Source of the DNA: Paraburkholderia saeva
GTDB taxonomy: Bacteria > Pseudomonadota > Gammaproteobacteria > Burkholderiales > Burkholderiaceae
Direction: 5' to 3'
DNA: 64,000 nt
Assembly: GCF_907164555.1 (NCBI RefSeq)
Contig: NZ_CAJQZC010000001.1
Span: forward strand, 620,001 to 684,000
A program made the position numbers and the translations under genes. Positions within the stretch are counted from its first letter, which is position 1; every line of letters starts with the position of its first letter. Below are positions 8,497-17,026 of the stretch, one piece after another. The notes under the pieces are model-generated. The model saw only the letters and a list, made by a program, of their open reading frames with translations. It did no database searches and had not been told where the DNA came from.

Positions 8497-10272
8497 ATGC
8501 CTCGCTCAATCTCCCTTACAGACGTCATTACCCTCGCCGAGGTCCAGTCGCTGGCCGACCTGAAGACCTTTACTCGGGGCAACGCCTATTTCCAGAACGG
8601 GGCGGTGTCGCGCCTTGAGGAGCACGACGGTGTGCTCCAGGGGAATGTGCGCGGCACGCACCGGTACAGCGTCGAACTTGGAGCTGGCGCTGACGGCGAA
8701 TTGACGTACGAATGCGACTGCCCGGTGGGCGCCGGCGGCATTTTCTGTAAACACGCGGTAGCGGTCGCGCTGTCGTGGCTCGAGAACACAGGCGAAGAGG
8801 TGTTCCATACCGACGACGCCGAACCGGCGAGACCTCGCAAGAAGCGCAAAACGCATGGAGAGATGATTGGCGAGTACGTCGCGACACTCGGTGAAGATGC
8901 CATGCGCGACCTGCTGCTCGAAGTTGCCGGGCGCGACATGGCTCTGCGCGACAAGCTGCTCTTTGCCGCGCGCGCGGCGACTGCCAATGACCTCCCAGGC
9001 ATGAAGACTGCGGTGCGTCAGGCAACGCGAATTTCGCGACCGCTCGACTGGCGGGAAGCGGGAGCGTACGGGGACGGCCTGATGTCGCTCGCAGATCTGC
9101 TGCGCCAGCGTCTCGTAGGGCCGAATGCGGCGCAGGTAGTCGAACTCGCGGAGCTGGCGATTGCCGGTGCGGAGAAGAGTCTCGAACAGATTGATGACTC
9201 CGGCGGTGATGTCATGCCGGCAATCATGGAACTTGCGCGCGTGCATCTCGATGCATGCCGCCGGACGGCCCCTGATGCAGTGAAGCTCGCGGAGCGGCTG
9301 TTCCGTTTGCAGACAGAGGGGGCATGGGATACGTTTTACAACGTATTGCCGGCATACGGCGAATCACTCGGCGACGACGGATTGCGTCGTTACCGCGAAC
9401 TGGTGGAGCGTGGATGGGACGAGTTACCGCAACTCGCCCCGGCCAACGACCTGCACAGGTCGTTCGACCCGCTGCGGATGCGACTGGAGCGCGCGATGGA
9501 GACGCTCGCGGAGCTTGATGGTGACGTCGACGCACTGATTCGCATCCGCTCGAAAGACCTGTCAAATGCGTACCGTTTTTTGCAGCTCGCGGAGCTTTGC
9601 GCGAAGTATGGGCGTCATGACGAAGGGTTGGTCTGGGCGGAGCGCGGACTTGCGGAATCGGGGAAGAATAGTGACGTGCGTCTGCTGAATTTCAGCATAA
9701 CCGAGTACCTGCGGCGGGAGGATTTTGAGAAAGCCGGTGCATTGGCCTGGCAGCGTTTCGAGTCGCGCCCCGTTGCCGAAGCGTTCACGGCGCTAATGGA
9801 TGTCGCCACGGCAACCGGGAGGTACGATACAACGCGCGAGCGCGCACTCAACCATCTGTGGGCGCTTGTCCGCACTGAAGAGGCGCCGACTAAAGTGAAG
9901 TCCAGCTACTGGCAGACGCCGAGCCGCACCGAACTGGTCAAGGTTTTTCTCACCGGGTGCGAAAGCGAGACCGCATGGGAAGCGTTCTGCGGGGGTCCCG
10001 TGGCGATAAACCTGTGGGCAACGATGGCGGCCGTGCGCGGTAAGACGCATCCGCACGACGCCATTGCGTTGTATCACCGACTGCTGCCGATTGCGGTGGA
10101 GAGCGGAACACGAAACGCCCGATATGACGAAGCGTTTGGTATCGTGCGCACCATAGGGACGTTGCGGGCAGGGTTGAAGGAGCACGCACAGTTCGTTGAT
10201 GAGCTCGAGACCGTTCGCCAGGTGTATCGCGCCAAGCGCAACTTCATCAAGCTGCTGGCGACGCTGGGTTAG
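8497..10272 (+). CDS. SWIM zinc-finger domain protein
   Basis: 591 residues from the ATG at 8497; the longer frame upstream looks non-coding. The SWIM C-x-C-x(n)-C-x-H zinc motif reads Cys73, Cys75, Cys84, His86 (YECDCPVGAGGIFCKHAVAV). After a basic linker (ARPRKKRKTHGE) the remaining 480 residues are helical and repeat-like, resembling TPR/HEAT-type arrays, with segments such as LQLAELCAKYGRHDEGLVWAERGL. SWIM fingers bind DNA or proteins. Cytosolic, no export signal. It converges with the nucleotidyltransferase gene; a functional link is only inferred. Confidence 0.85.
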   Translation: MPRSISLTDVITLAEVQSLADLKTFTRGNAYFQNGAVSRLEEHDGVLQGNVRGTHRYSVELGAGADGELTYECDCPVGAGGIFCKHAVAVALSWLENTGEEVFHTDDAEPARPRKKRKTHGEMIGEYVATLGEDAMRDLLLEVAGRDMALRDKLLFAARAATANDLPGMKTAVRQATRISRPLDWREAGAYGDGLMSLADLLRQRLVGPNAAQVVELAELAIAGAEKSLEQIDDSGGDVMPAIMELARVHLDACRRTAPDAVKLAERLFRLQTEGAWDTFYNVLPAYGESLGDDGLRRYRELVERGWDELPQLAPANDLHRSFDPLRMRLERAMETLAELDGDVDALIRIRSKDLSNAYRFLQLAELCAKYGRHDEGLVWAERGLAESGKNSDVRLLNFSITEYLRREDFEKAGALAWQRFESRPVAEAFTALMDVATATGRYDTTRERALNHLWALVRTEEAPTKVKSSYWQTPSRTELVKVFLTGCESETAWEAFCGGPVAINLWATMAAVRGKTHPHDAIALYHRLLPIAVESGTRNARYDEAFGIVRTIGTLRAGLKEHAQFVDELETVRQVYRAKRNFIKLLATLG

Positions 10273-10363
10273 CGACAGGCTCGCCTCGCCACTCAATGTC
10301 AACTACTCCCGGTGAACCATCGAGGCTCCCTGAGCGTAGCGAATCGTCGTCATCGGAATGCGG

Positions 10364-11398
10364 TTACTGGTCATCCAGATCGGCAAGAAAATCGCGGGCA
10401 CGCTCAGACAGGCCTGAATCCAGCCTCAAAGCCAGCGCTGCGGCCCTAGCAACCTTGGGACGCGCGCCTTCTTCAAGCTCGCTGGCTGCGGTCTGTAACC
10501 AGTCTGGGAATCTTTCCATCAGGGCGTCGATCAACACGGTTGCCTGGCGACGGTCTTTGTCCGCCTTGAGGGCGCGTGACGGGTCGCGGAGCGTGCTGAC
10601 AATCAATTTGTGAAGTGCGAACCGCGCGGGGTCGGGCAGCAGGACTGGAACGACATGCTCCTTGCCGAGGATGAACCCGCGCGTCGGGTTGGAAACCAGG
10701 TACCTGAAGTAGGGAAGTCCCGTCGCGTGCGCGCGCAACTGCGGCAGCGATTTTGTCTCGTACGCATCGGTACCCGGTACGAGCAGGTCGACTTTCAGTG
10801 GCTGGCCGCGTGCCTTGAACGAAGTTGCGGGCTTTCGGGAGTCCAGATCAGGCACCTCGAGAAAGGGAATTCCACTGTCACGCAGAATGTCGAGGAACGT
10901 ACGATTTTCCGGGATGGCGACTGAAATAGATCCAGCGCTGCCAATATCGATATCCTCAGTCCTGTAGTTCGCTGGCAGGCGAACGCCCAAGCTGTTCAGA
11001 AGCGCACCGAAGGCGTGAGAGCCGACGAGTACACCACCATGGCCGAAAATGCCGGCGTTAAACAGCGTGGCGATGGTGAGCGCCGACGAGTTGTCCGCGG
11101 CGGCGAAGCCGGCCTTCCGCAAGAGCTGAACCTCGGCAGCAATCGCGCGCATCTCCCCGCTCTCCAGCAATTTCGCGTCGAGCGCGGCGTCAGTGGAAGG
11201 TTCACCCGCACGACCCAGCGACGTCTCTTTGTGCTTGCCTGACGCCAGATATATCCGCCAGTAGATGTATGTTTTCCCGTCGACCGTCTTCCGGGCAGCA
11301 GAGCCAGGAGAGTGCAGCGGAATGTGCGTCTGCGCGCCAGTACGTTCGGTGACGGACGAATATAGCGTCTGCAACGCGTCGTTGTGAAAGTTCACCAT
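10364..11398 (-). CDS. GSU2403-family nucleotidyltransferase-fold protein
   Basis: 344 residues. The central part has a minimal nucleotidyltransferase signature: GGVLVGSHAFGALLNSLGV (Gly-Ser at 126-127) and RTEDIDIG with the two metal-binding aspartates at 149 and 151; a third acidic strand is KVDLLVPG. This matches the nucleotidyltransferase family known from GSU2403 (NTP_transf_8). The N-terminal 60 residues contain a basic YIYWRIYLASGKHKETSLGRAG patch. Members occur in accessory regions; target unknown. An AT-rich repeat operator lies directly upstream, suggesting tight control or autoregulation. Confidence 0.8.
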   Translation of the reverse strand: MVNFHNDALQTLYSSVTERTGAQTHIPLHSPGSAARKTVDGKTYIYWRIYLASGKHKETSLGRAGEPSTDAALDAKLLESGEMRAIAAEVQLLRKAGFAAADNSSALTIATLFNAGIFGHGGVLVGSHAFGALLNSLGVRLPANYRTEDIDIGSAGSISVAIPENRTFLDILRDSGIPFLEVPDLDSRKPATSFKARGQPLKVDLLVPGTDAYETKSLPQLRAHATGLPYFRYLVSNPTRGFILGKEHVVPVLLPDPARFALHKLIVSTLRDPSRALKADKDRRQATVLIDALMERFPDWLQTAASELEEGARPKVARAAALALRLDSGLSERARDFLADLDDQ

Positions 11399-11407
11399 GT
11401 GCGGGTT

Positions 11408-11490
11408 AATTTATACCGTTAATTACAATAATGAGGTATAAATCGAAGCCCGTCAATTTATACCTCGTCATATAATTATAGGGTATAATT
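11408..11490 (-). promoter_or_regulatory. AT-rich operator/promoter with four copies of a GGTATAAATT-type half-site
   Basis: A perfect 11-bp inverted repeat, GAGGTATAAAT (11433-11443) and its reverse complement (11456-11466), separated by 12 bp, lies 35 bp upstream of the nucleotidyltransferase start. Related half-sites flank it: AATTTATACC at 11408-11417 and GGTATAATT at 11482-11490. The tract is strikingly AT-rich against its surroundings. It looks like an operator overlapping -10 boxes; the binding protein is unknown. Confidence 0.6.
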
Positions 11491-12351
11491 TTACGCAGTC
11501 CTTTGCGCCTGGAAAGTTTTGGTGGCACGCCGCGGCCGGATAAGCTCTTCTGTGATCGGGGATCAGGAGCGGTCCTCAAGAAAAACGCCACACCGCCTCC
11601 ATGCCCTGCGCCACTCAACAGGCGGCATACGCGTGAATGACCCAGACGGGCATCTCAGCGAGCGATCGTGTCAAAGCGCCAACGGTCCTCGTAAAACGAA
11701 GGAGCGGCGTAACCAGCTGTCGCCGGTGTTCCCGGTGCTCAAAGCTTTCCCCAAGCTGCTCGCGAACGAGCGCCAGTTCGTGAATTGCATCTGCCAGCAT
11801 GGCCCATCTGTATGTTCCCCGATCAAGGTTCGCCAATCCACACGCGTACGCGCAGGCGGAACGCGCGAACACAGCCCCGGGGCATGGACCTGCCATGCCG
11901 ATTTCAGTTGGCGAGGGAGCCGAGGTAATGACGCGTCAGCAGGAAGAGGAGCCCGGCAAGCCGCGCGTTGCCTGAGGGCTTGCTGTTGATGAAGAGGACC
12001 GAATGGGAAGGGTTGAACTGGGGATCCGTTGAACTGGACAGGTTCGTTCTGCTTGCTGGGTTTGGGGTGAGGCCCGCGCGGAAACAGCACGTAGGAACGC
12101 GAAAAGAAAAGCAATCGCGCATGCGGGTGGCGAGGAGGCGAAAAAAGCCTTGGGATCCCGGCGGGTATGACCGCCGAGGCTGCAGTTCTGGAACGCGGTG
12201 CGGGCGCGCGTCCGCGCGCCATGAAGCGAGTAGCTTCTGGTGCCTGAAGTGCCTGAAACGCGCCGTAAGTTCAAGTGCGACGTCGCCACTCGCGAAACCC
12301 CGACCGGCTTTGAAGTCGCACAGGAGCCTGAATGCCCCGGCTCGCCTGGCG
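11491..12351. other. about 860 bp without a well-supported gene
   Basis: The only frame with protein-like composition is on the minus strand at 11615-11896 (93 codons, with AMLADAIHELALVREQLGESF and LLRFTRTVGALTRSLAEM, an amphipathic helical look). It has no recognised domain and an unconvincing start, so it may be a remnant. The rest, 11900-12351, is G/A-rich with no continuous plausible frame and looks like degraded accessory DNA between the nucleotidyltransferase and galE. Confidence 0.35.
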
Positions 12352-13389
12352 CTATGCTGCGCCGAACCCCTTCGGATTCATCGACTGCCAGCGCCAGTGG
12401 TCCGCACACATGCGCTCGATGCCGAACTGCGCGCGCCATCCGAGCAGCTTTTCCGCAGCAGCCGGATTAGCGAAGCATTGTGCGACGTCGCCGGGCCGGC
12501 GCGCGACGATTTCATAAGGCACGGGCTTGCCCGATGCCTTTTCAAACGAGCGCACCACGTCCAGCACGCTATATCCCTGGCCTGTACCCAGATTCACGAC
12601 AAAACTCGCATCGTGCTTCACTAAGGCATCGAGTGCCGCAAGATGCCCGCGTGCGAGATCGACCACGTGAATATAGTCACGCACGCCGGTGCCGTCGGGC
12701 GTGTCGTAATCGCCGCCAAACACGCGCAGCTTTTCCAGCTTGCCGACCGCAACCTGCGCGACATAAGGCATCAGGTTATTCGGAATGCCAGAAGGATCTT
12801 CACCGATCAAGCCGCTTTCGTGCGCCCCCACTGGATTGAAATAGCGCAGGGTCGCGATGCGCCACGTCGGATCCGAAACCTCAAGATCGCGCAGCACCTG
12901 CTCGGCAATGAGCTTCGATTGTCCATATGGATTCGTCGCGGAAAGCGGAAATGATTCGTCGATCGGCGAGCTTTCCGGCACGCCATACACGGTCGCCGAC
13001 GAGCTGAACACAAACTGCTTCACGTCGCGCTGGCGCATCACGTCGAGCAGCACAAGCAGACTGTCGACGTTGTTGCGGTAGTACTGGATCGGCTTCGCCA
13101 CCGATTCGCCTACCGCCTTGAGCGCCGCAAAGTGGATCGCCCCGGTGACCGGGTGCGCATCGAAAATGGCCTTCAATGCCGCTTCATCGCGCGCATCGGC
13201 TTCGTAGAATGCGAGCTTTTTGCCCGTAATTTTCTCGACGCGTTTAAGCGACTCGGAATTACTGTTCACGAGGTTGTCGATGACCACCACGTCATAGCCG
13301 CCGTTCAACAATTCGACGCACGTATGGGAGCCGATGAAACCCGCTCCGCCTGTCACCAGGATCGTGCCCTTCGCGTTTGTTGCAGACAT
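12352..13389 (-). CDS. galE: UDP-glucose 4-epimerase
   Basis: 345 residues, the usual GalE length. NAD-binding Rossmann motif TGGAGFIGSHT near residue 14, short-chain dehydrogenase catalytic residues in SSSATVYG (Ser/Thr) and NPYGQSK (Tyr-x-x-x-Lys), and family segments HFAALKAVGES, RYFNPVGAHESGLIGEDP and GVRDYIHVVDLARGHL. It interconverts UDP-glucose and UDP-galactose, feeding surface polysaccharide synthesis. It lies 11 bp downstream of a glycosyltransferase gene in the same leftward group with a flippase, consistent with an exopolysaccharide or O-antigen locus. Confidence 0.96.
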   Translation of the reverse strand: MSATNAKGTILVTGGAGFIGSHTCVELLNGGYDVVVIDNLVNSNSESLKRVEKITGKKLAFYEADARDEAALKAIFDAHPVTGAIHFAALKAVGESVAKPIQYYRNNVDSLLVLLDVMRQRDVKQFVFSSSATVYGVPESSPIDESFPLSATNPYGQSKLIAEQVLRDLEVSDPTWRIATLRYFNPVGAHESGLIGEDPSGIPNNLMPYVAQVAVGKLEKLRVFGGDYDTPDGTGVRDYIHVVDLARGHLAALDALVKHDASFVVNLGTGQGYSVLDVVRSFEKASGKPVPYEIVARRPGDVAQCFANPAAAEKLLGWRAQFGIERMCADHWRWQSMNPKGFGAA

Positions 13390-13400
13390 GCTTTACTCCG

Positions 13401-14549
13401 TTAAAGTGAAACGCCCGTCAAGGTATGCAACAGGTCTTTATATCGTTCGACGACAACCCGCTCGTCGAATTCCGACGCGACTTTCTTGCGGCCGCGTTCT
13501 CCCATCGCGCGGCGTTCCTCGCCGCTCATGTCGAGCATCTGCGCGAGTTTCGCGGTCAGACTCTGCGCGCTCTTCACTTCGCACAGCAATCCATTCACGC
13601 CATCGGCGACCACTTCGCGGCAACCTGGCACGTCGGTCGCGACGATCGGCCGGCCCATCGCCGAGGCTTCCATCAGCGTGCGCGGCACCCCCTCACGATA
13701 CGACGGCAAAACGACACAGTCAGCATCGACAATAAAAGGCCGCACATCGTGCGCTTCGCCCGCGTACGTGATCACCCCTTCGCGCTGCCAGGCGTCGACT
13801 TCCGCCTGCGTGATCGCACTGGGATTATCGACGCCAACCGGCCCGAGCAGCACAAAGCGCGCATGCGGGTAGCGCGCACGCAGCGCTCGCGCGGCTTCGA
13901 CGTATTCGCCCACGCCCTTGTCCCACAAGAGCCGCCCGATCAGCACGAACGTGAAATGCGCGCGGTCTGGCAGCGGAGCGAACGCGAACTGGTCGAGATC
14001 GACGCCTTCGCCGTGCAGCAGACGCGCACGCTCAGGATGCACCAGCAGCTTCTGGTCGAGAAACGCGGCTTCGTCGTCGCGGTTGAGAAACCAGATTTCG
14101 CGCGGGAAGCGGAAAGCGAAACGGTACAGCTTTTTGGCGACCTGCGCCGCGCGGCTTTGCTGAATGAAAACGTAGCCAAGGCCGGTTGTCACCGCAACGG
14201 ACGCCACGCCGGCCAGTTTCGCCGCGATCGACCCGTAGATATTTGGCTTGATCGTGTAGTGGAACACAACATCCGGGCGAATCGTCCGGTAGTGCCGGAA
14301 GAGCGCCCAGAGCGTGCGCAGATCGTCCCGGGGGCTCGTCCCTTTTGACGCCACCGGCAGATCGATGCAGCAACATCCCATCTGCGTCAGCAGGTCGAAC
14401 GTGCGGTCGCTCGGCGCGATCACGGTCACGTCGACGCCCCGGCTCACGAGCATGCGGATCAATCCCTGACGATAGGTATAGATCGCCCACGCCGTGTTAC
14501 AGACAAGGCTGATGTGCAGCGGGCTACGTGACGGTCGGGAAGGGTTCAT
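13401..14549 (-). CDS. glycosyltransferase family 4, GT-B fold
   Basis: 382 residues. The N-terminal half resembles the Glyco_trans_4-like domain (ISLVCNTAWAIYTYRQGLIRMLVSRGVDVTVIAP, PDVVFHYTIKPNIYGSIAAKLAG). The C-terminal half is a Glycos_transf_1 domain with FVLIGRLLWDKGVGEYVEAAR and the E-x7-E nucleotide-sugar signature (REGVPRTLMEASAMGRPIVATDVPG). The wording HYTIKPNIYG is seen in WbpX/PglA-type transferases acting on lipid-linked sugars. It works on the cytoplasmic face of the inner membrane. Donor and acceptor cannot be assigned. Confidence 0.92.
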   Translation of the reverse strand: MNPSRPSRSPLHISLVCNTAWAIYTYRQGLIRMLVSRGVDVTVIAPSDRTFDLLTQMGCCCIDLPVASKGTSPRDDLRTLWALFRHYRTIRPDVVFHYTIKPNIYGSIAAKLAGVASVAVTTGLGYVFIQQSRAAQVAKKLYRFAFRFPREIWFLNRDDEAAFLDQKLLVHPERARLLHGEGVDLDQFAFAPLPDRAHFTFVLIGRLLWDKGVGEYVEAARALRARYPHARFVLLGPVGVDNPSAITQAEVDAWQREGVITYAGEAHDVRPFIVDADCVVLPSYREGVPRTLMEASAMGRPIVATDVPGCREVVADGVNGLLCEVKSAQSLTAKLAQMLDMSGEERRAMGERGRKKVASEFDERVVVERYKDLLHTLTGVSL

Positions 14550-14597
14550 GCAACGTTCGCGGTATGGATGTCGTGGAATGTGGCTAAAGAAAGCGGT

Positions 14598-15452
14598 TCA
14601 GCCATGCGCGCGCGCGGCGAACAGCGTGCGCTTGATCCGCTGCAACACGCTGTAGGGCATCAGGAAATGCAGCAGGTTTTTGGCGAGCCCGAGCCAGTCG
14701 TACACGTTGGCCGCATTGAAATAATGCAGTTGCAGCTTGAGCGTCGAGGCGATCTGCTGATGGCGCTTCGTCGCGCTGATACCGCCTTCGTTCAGCTCGT
14801 AGTAAAGGCCCAGTTCGGCGAGATTCGCGCACTCGTAGCGTTCCATCAGGCGCAGGAACAGGTCGAGATCTTCCGCCGAACGATACGCCGCGCGATAGTT
14901 GCCGACGGCGCGCACGGCGTCGATACGCAGCATCATCGAAGGATGCACGAAGCAGCCGCGCAAAAAGCGGATGCGACGGATCGCCTGCGGATCGGCAGGC
15001 GGGCTCAGCATGAAAACCGGCGTGCCGTCGCGTGTGACCACCTGCGTCCACATGCCGAGGCCGGCTACCTGTGGATGCGCTTCGAGATGCGCGCGCTGTT
15101 TCGCGAGCCGGTGCGGCACCGTCAGATCGCCCGCGTCGATGCGCGCGGCGTAGCGAAAGCCGCGCTCGGCGAGCGCATCGATGCCGGTTTGCAGCGCGCG
15201 CTCGATGCCGCCGTTCTGCGGCATGCGCAGCACTTCGATCGACATGTTCGCAATCGCGGGCGCGACGATCGGCGGCGTGCTGCCATCGTCGACGATGAGC
15301 GCATAGACGGGCGCGTCCTCGCTGAACGAGGCGAGCGTGCGCTCCACGTCGGCCTGGCCGTTGTAGGCGGGCATCAGGATCGCGACGTCGCGAAGCGCGC
15401 CCACGCGAGACGCACCGGTCAGATCGGCGGATAACGGCACGGAAGCACTCAT
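14598..15452 (-). CDS. glycosyltransferase family 2
   Basis: 284 residues from the ATG at 15452, which overlaps the flippase stop (ATGA), showing translational coupling; the longer frame beyond is antisense to nothing useful. GT-A features: VAILMPAYNGQADVERTLASF, LIVDDGSTPP, an R-I-D-A-G-D motif in place of the usual DxD (YAARIDAGDLTVP), and EDLDLFLRLMERYE with the ED catalytic base. The C-terminus carries a basic amphipathic helix. Likely builds a repeat unit exported by the neighbouring flippase. Confidence 0.9.
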   Translation of the reverse strand: MSASVPLSADLTGASRVGALRDVAILMPAYNGQADVERTLASFSEDAPVYALIVDDGSTPPIVAPAIANMSIEVLRMPQNGGIERALQTGIDALAERGFRYAARIDAGDLTVPHRLAKQRAHLEAHPQVAGLGMWTQVVTRDGTPVFMLSPPADPQAIRRIRFLRGCFVHPSMMLRIDAVRAVGNYRAAYRSAEDLDLFLRLMERYECANLAELGLYYELNEGGISATKRHQQIASTLKLQLHYFNAANVYDWLGLAKNLLHFLMPYSVLQRIKRTLFAARAHG

Positions 15453-16711
15453 GAACGCAGCTTGAAACCGATGTAGTAGAAGTTGACCGCGGCTGCGGCC
15501 AGATAGCCGGCCGCGAGACCGACCAGCGCGCCATACGCGCCAAGCCGCGGAATCATCAGCAGATTGACGACGAACGCCACGGCAAGCGCGAGCAGCCACT
15601 TCGACAGCAAGACGAATTTCGCCTGATATTTCAGCACGACGAGATTGCCGATCGCCTCGATACCCGCCGGCACGGAAAGCCACACGGCCCAGCGGAAAAT
15701 CCCGATTGCCCCTTCATACGAAGGCCCGAACACCCGGCTGATGATGAAGCCGGCGAGCAGATCGAGCACGATCGCCCCACCCACCATCAATAGCGCTGTC
15801 ATGCCCATTAGCCGGAGCATGTTGCGGCGCAGCCGGACGGCGTCCTGCACGCGATAGACAAAGGCGGGCGCAAGCGTCTGCGCGAGCATCAGCGCCAGCG
15901 TGATCCAGTTTTCGTTCAGCTGCTGCGCGGCGGAATAGCGACCCAGATCGGCAAACGAGATCGTGCGCTCCAGCATCAACCGGTCGAGCTTCAGAAACAG
16001 GTACATGCAGATGAGGCCGAGCCAGAACACCGTGCCCGCCGTCGCGAAGTGGCGAAAGAGCGACCGGTCGAGGTGCCAGCCCAGACGCCCGCCATGCCTG
16101 CGTATGTAATACATCAGCAGCACAGCACCAATCACCGCGGATTCCAGCGCCCACAGCCAGCCGAAGTGCGCTGGCGCCGTGGCCGCGCGCACCAGCACCC
16201 AGACGAGCGCGGCCTTGAAGATGGCCGTCGTCATGCTGGTGAGCAACTGCGGCTTGCTGTACGTCATGCTTTGCAGCCACGCGTTGATCACGCCGACAAA
16301 CGGCTCGCGAAACAGCATCGTGACCGCGAGCCCGGCGAGCATCGCGCCGACGAGCGGATCGGTCAGGCCCGCAGCAATGCCGGCCCACGTGAGCAGCAGG
16401 GCGACGCCCGAAACGGCGATGCGCAGCACGAACGCGCTGCCAAGCACGGTGCCGAGCTGCTCAGGCGGACGATGAACGATGGTCGGCACGAGAATTTCCG
16501 CGCCGCACACCCAGGTAACAGGCGAAAGCACAAGAAGGAGCGTGTTGGCGTACTGCCATTTGCCAAACGTGTCGGGGCCGAAATAACGCGCCAGCAGGCC
16601 GCTTATCGCAATCGCGACGGCGATCTGCGTCAGCCGTTCGAGGCCCAGCCAGACGATATTGGCGAACGCCCGGGTGACGTCCGGGCTGGCGAAGCGCCTG
16701 AGCGTCAGCAT
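15449..16711 (-). CDS. polysaccharide flippase, Wzx/MATE-like
   Basis: 420 residues with about twelve transmembrane segments. ANIVWLGLERLTQIAVAIAISGLLARYFGPDTFGKWQYA is the N-terminal Polysacc_synt/Wzx signature, and GLICMYLFLKLDRLMLERTISFADLGRYSAAQQLNENW is the conserved central region. It should move an undecaprenyl-linked oligosaccharide across the inner membrane. First gene of the leftward unit flippase-GT2-GT4-galE. No wzy polymerase was seen within the window. Confidence 0.9.
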   Translation of the reverse strand: MLTLRRFASPDVTRAFANIVWLGLERLTQIAVAIAISGLLARYFGPDTFGKWQYANTLLLVLSPVTWVCGAEILVPTIVHRPPEQLGTVLGSAFVLRIAVSGVALLLTWAGIAAGLTDPLVGAMLAGLAVTMLFREPFVGVINAWLQSMTYSKPQLLTSMTTAIFKAALVWVLVRAATAPAHFGWLWALESAVIGAVLLMYYIRRHGGRLGWHLDRSLFRHFATAGTVFWLGLICMYLFLKLDRLMLERTISFADLGRYSAAQQLNENWITLALMLAQTLAPAFVYRVQDAVRLRRNMLRLMGMTALLMVGGAIVLDLLAGFIISRVFGPSYEGAIGIFRWAVWLSVPAGIEAIGNLVVLKYQAKFVLLSKWLLALAVAFVVNLLMIPRLGAYGALVGLAAGYLAAAAVNFYYIGFKLRS

Positions 16712-17026
16712 CCGCCGCCCGACGGTGCCTGCGAGGATGCCTGCAACGCGCCCCGGGCAGCCCGTTCAGCATGCGCCGTGCCTGCTCCGGTGAAGAGGGA
16801 AACCGGTCGATGAGCGCATGCCCGCCTCGTCGCACGCTGTGGCAACTTTATGAGGGAGACGCGTCTAAGCATTAGAATAGGCGCCAGAAGGCGTGTTTGA
16901 AAAACCGCAATTATAAGTTGGAACCGGACCGCTTCCGGCAAGGGCGCAATGCGCTCATCATGGAACGCTTCGTGGTGAGTGAATTGAGCCAGTCAAATTT
17001 CTCCATTGCACGCAAGTGAGCCATTC
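16712..17026. promoter_or_regulatory. divergent promoter region between flippase and phosphomannomutase genes
   Basis: A 315-bp divergent gap that must hold the promoters of both units. Around 16870-16920 it becomes AT-richer (AATTATAAGTTGG). No clear -35/-10 pair or operator could be read with confidence. Confidence 0.3.

Noticed and set aside
11968..12624. 218-codon plus-strand frame
   Set aside because: Its second half is antisense to galE and the first half has no recognisable features.
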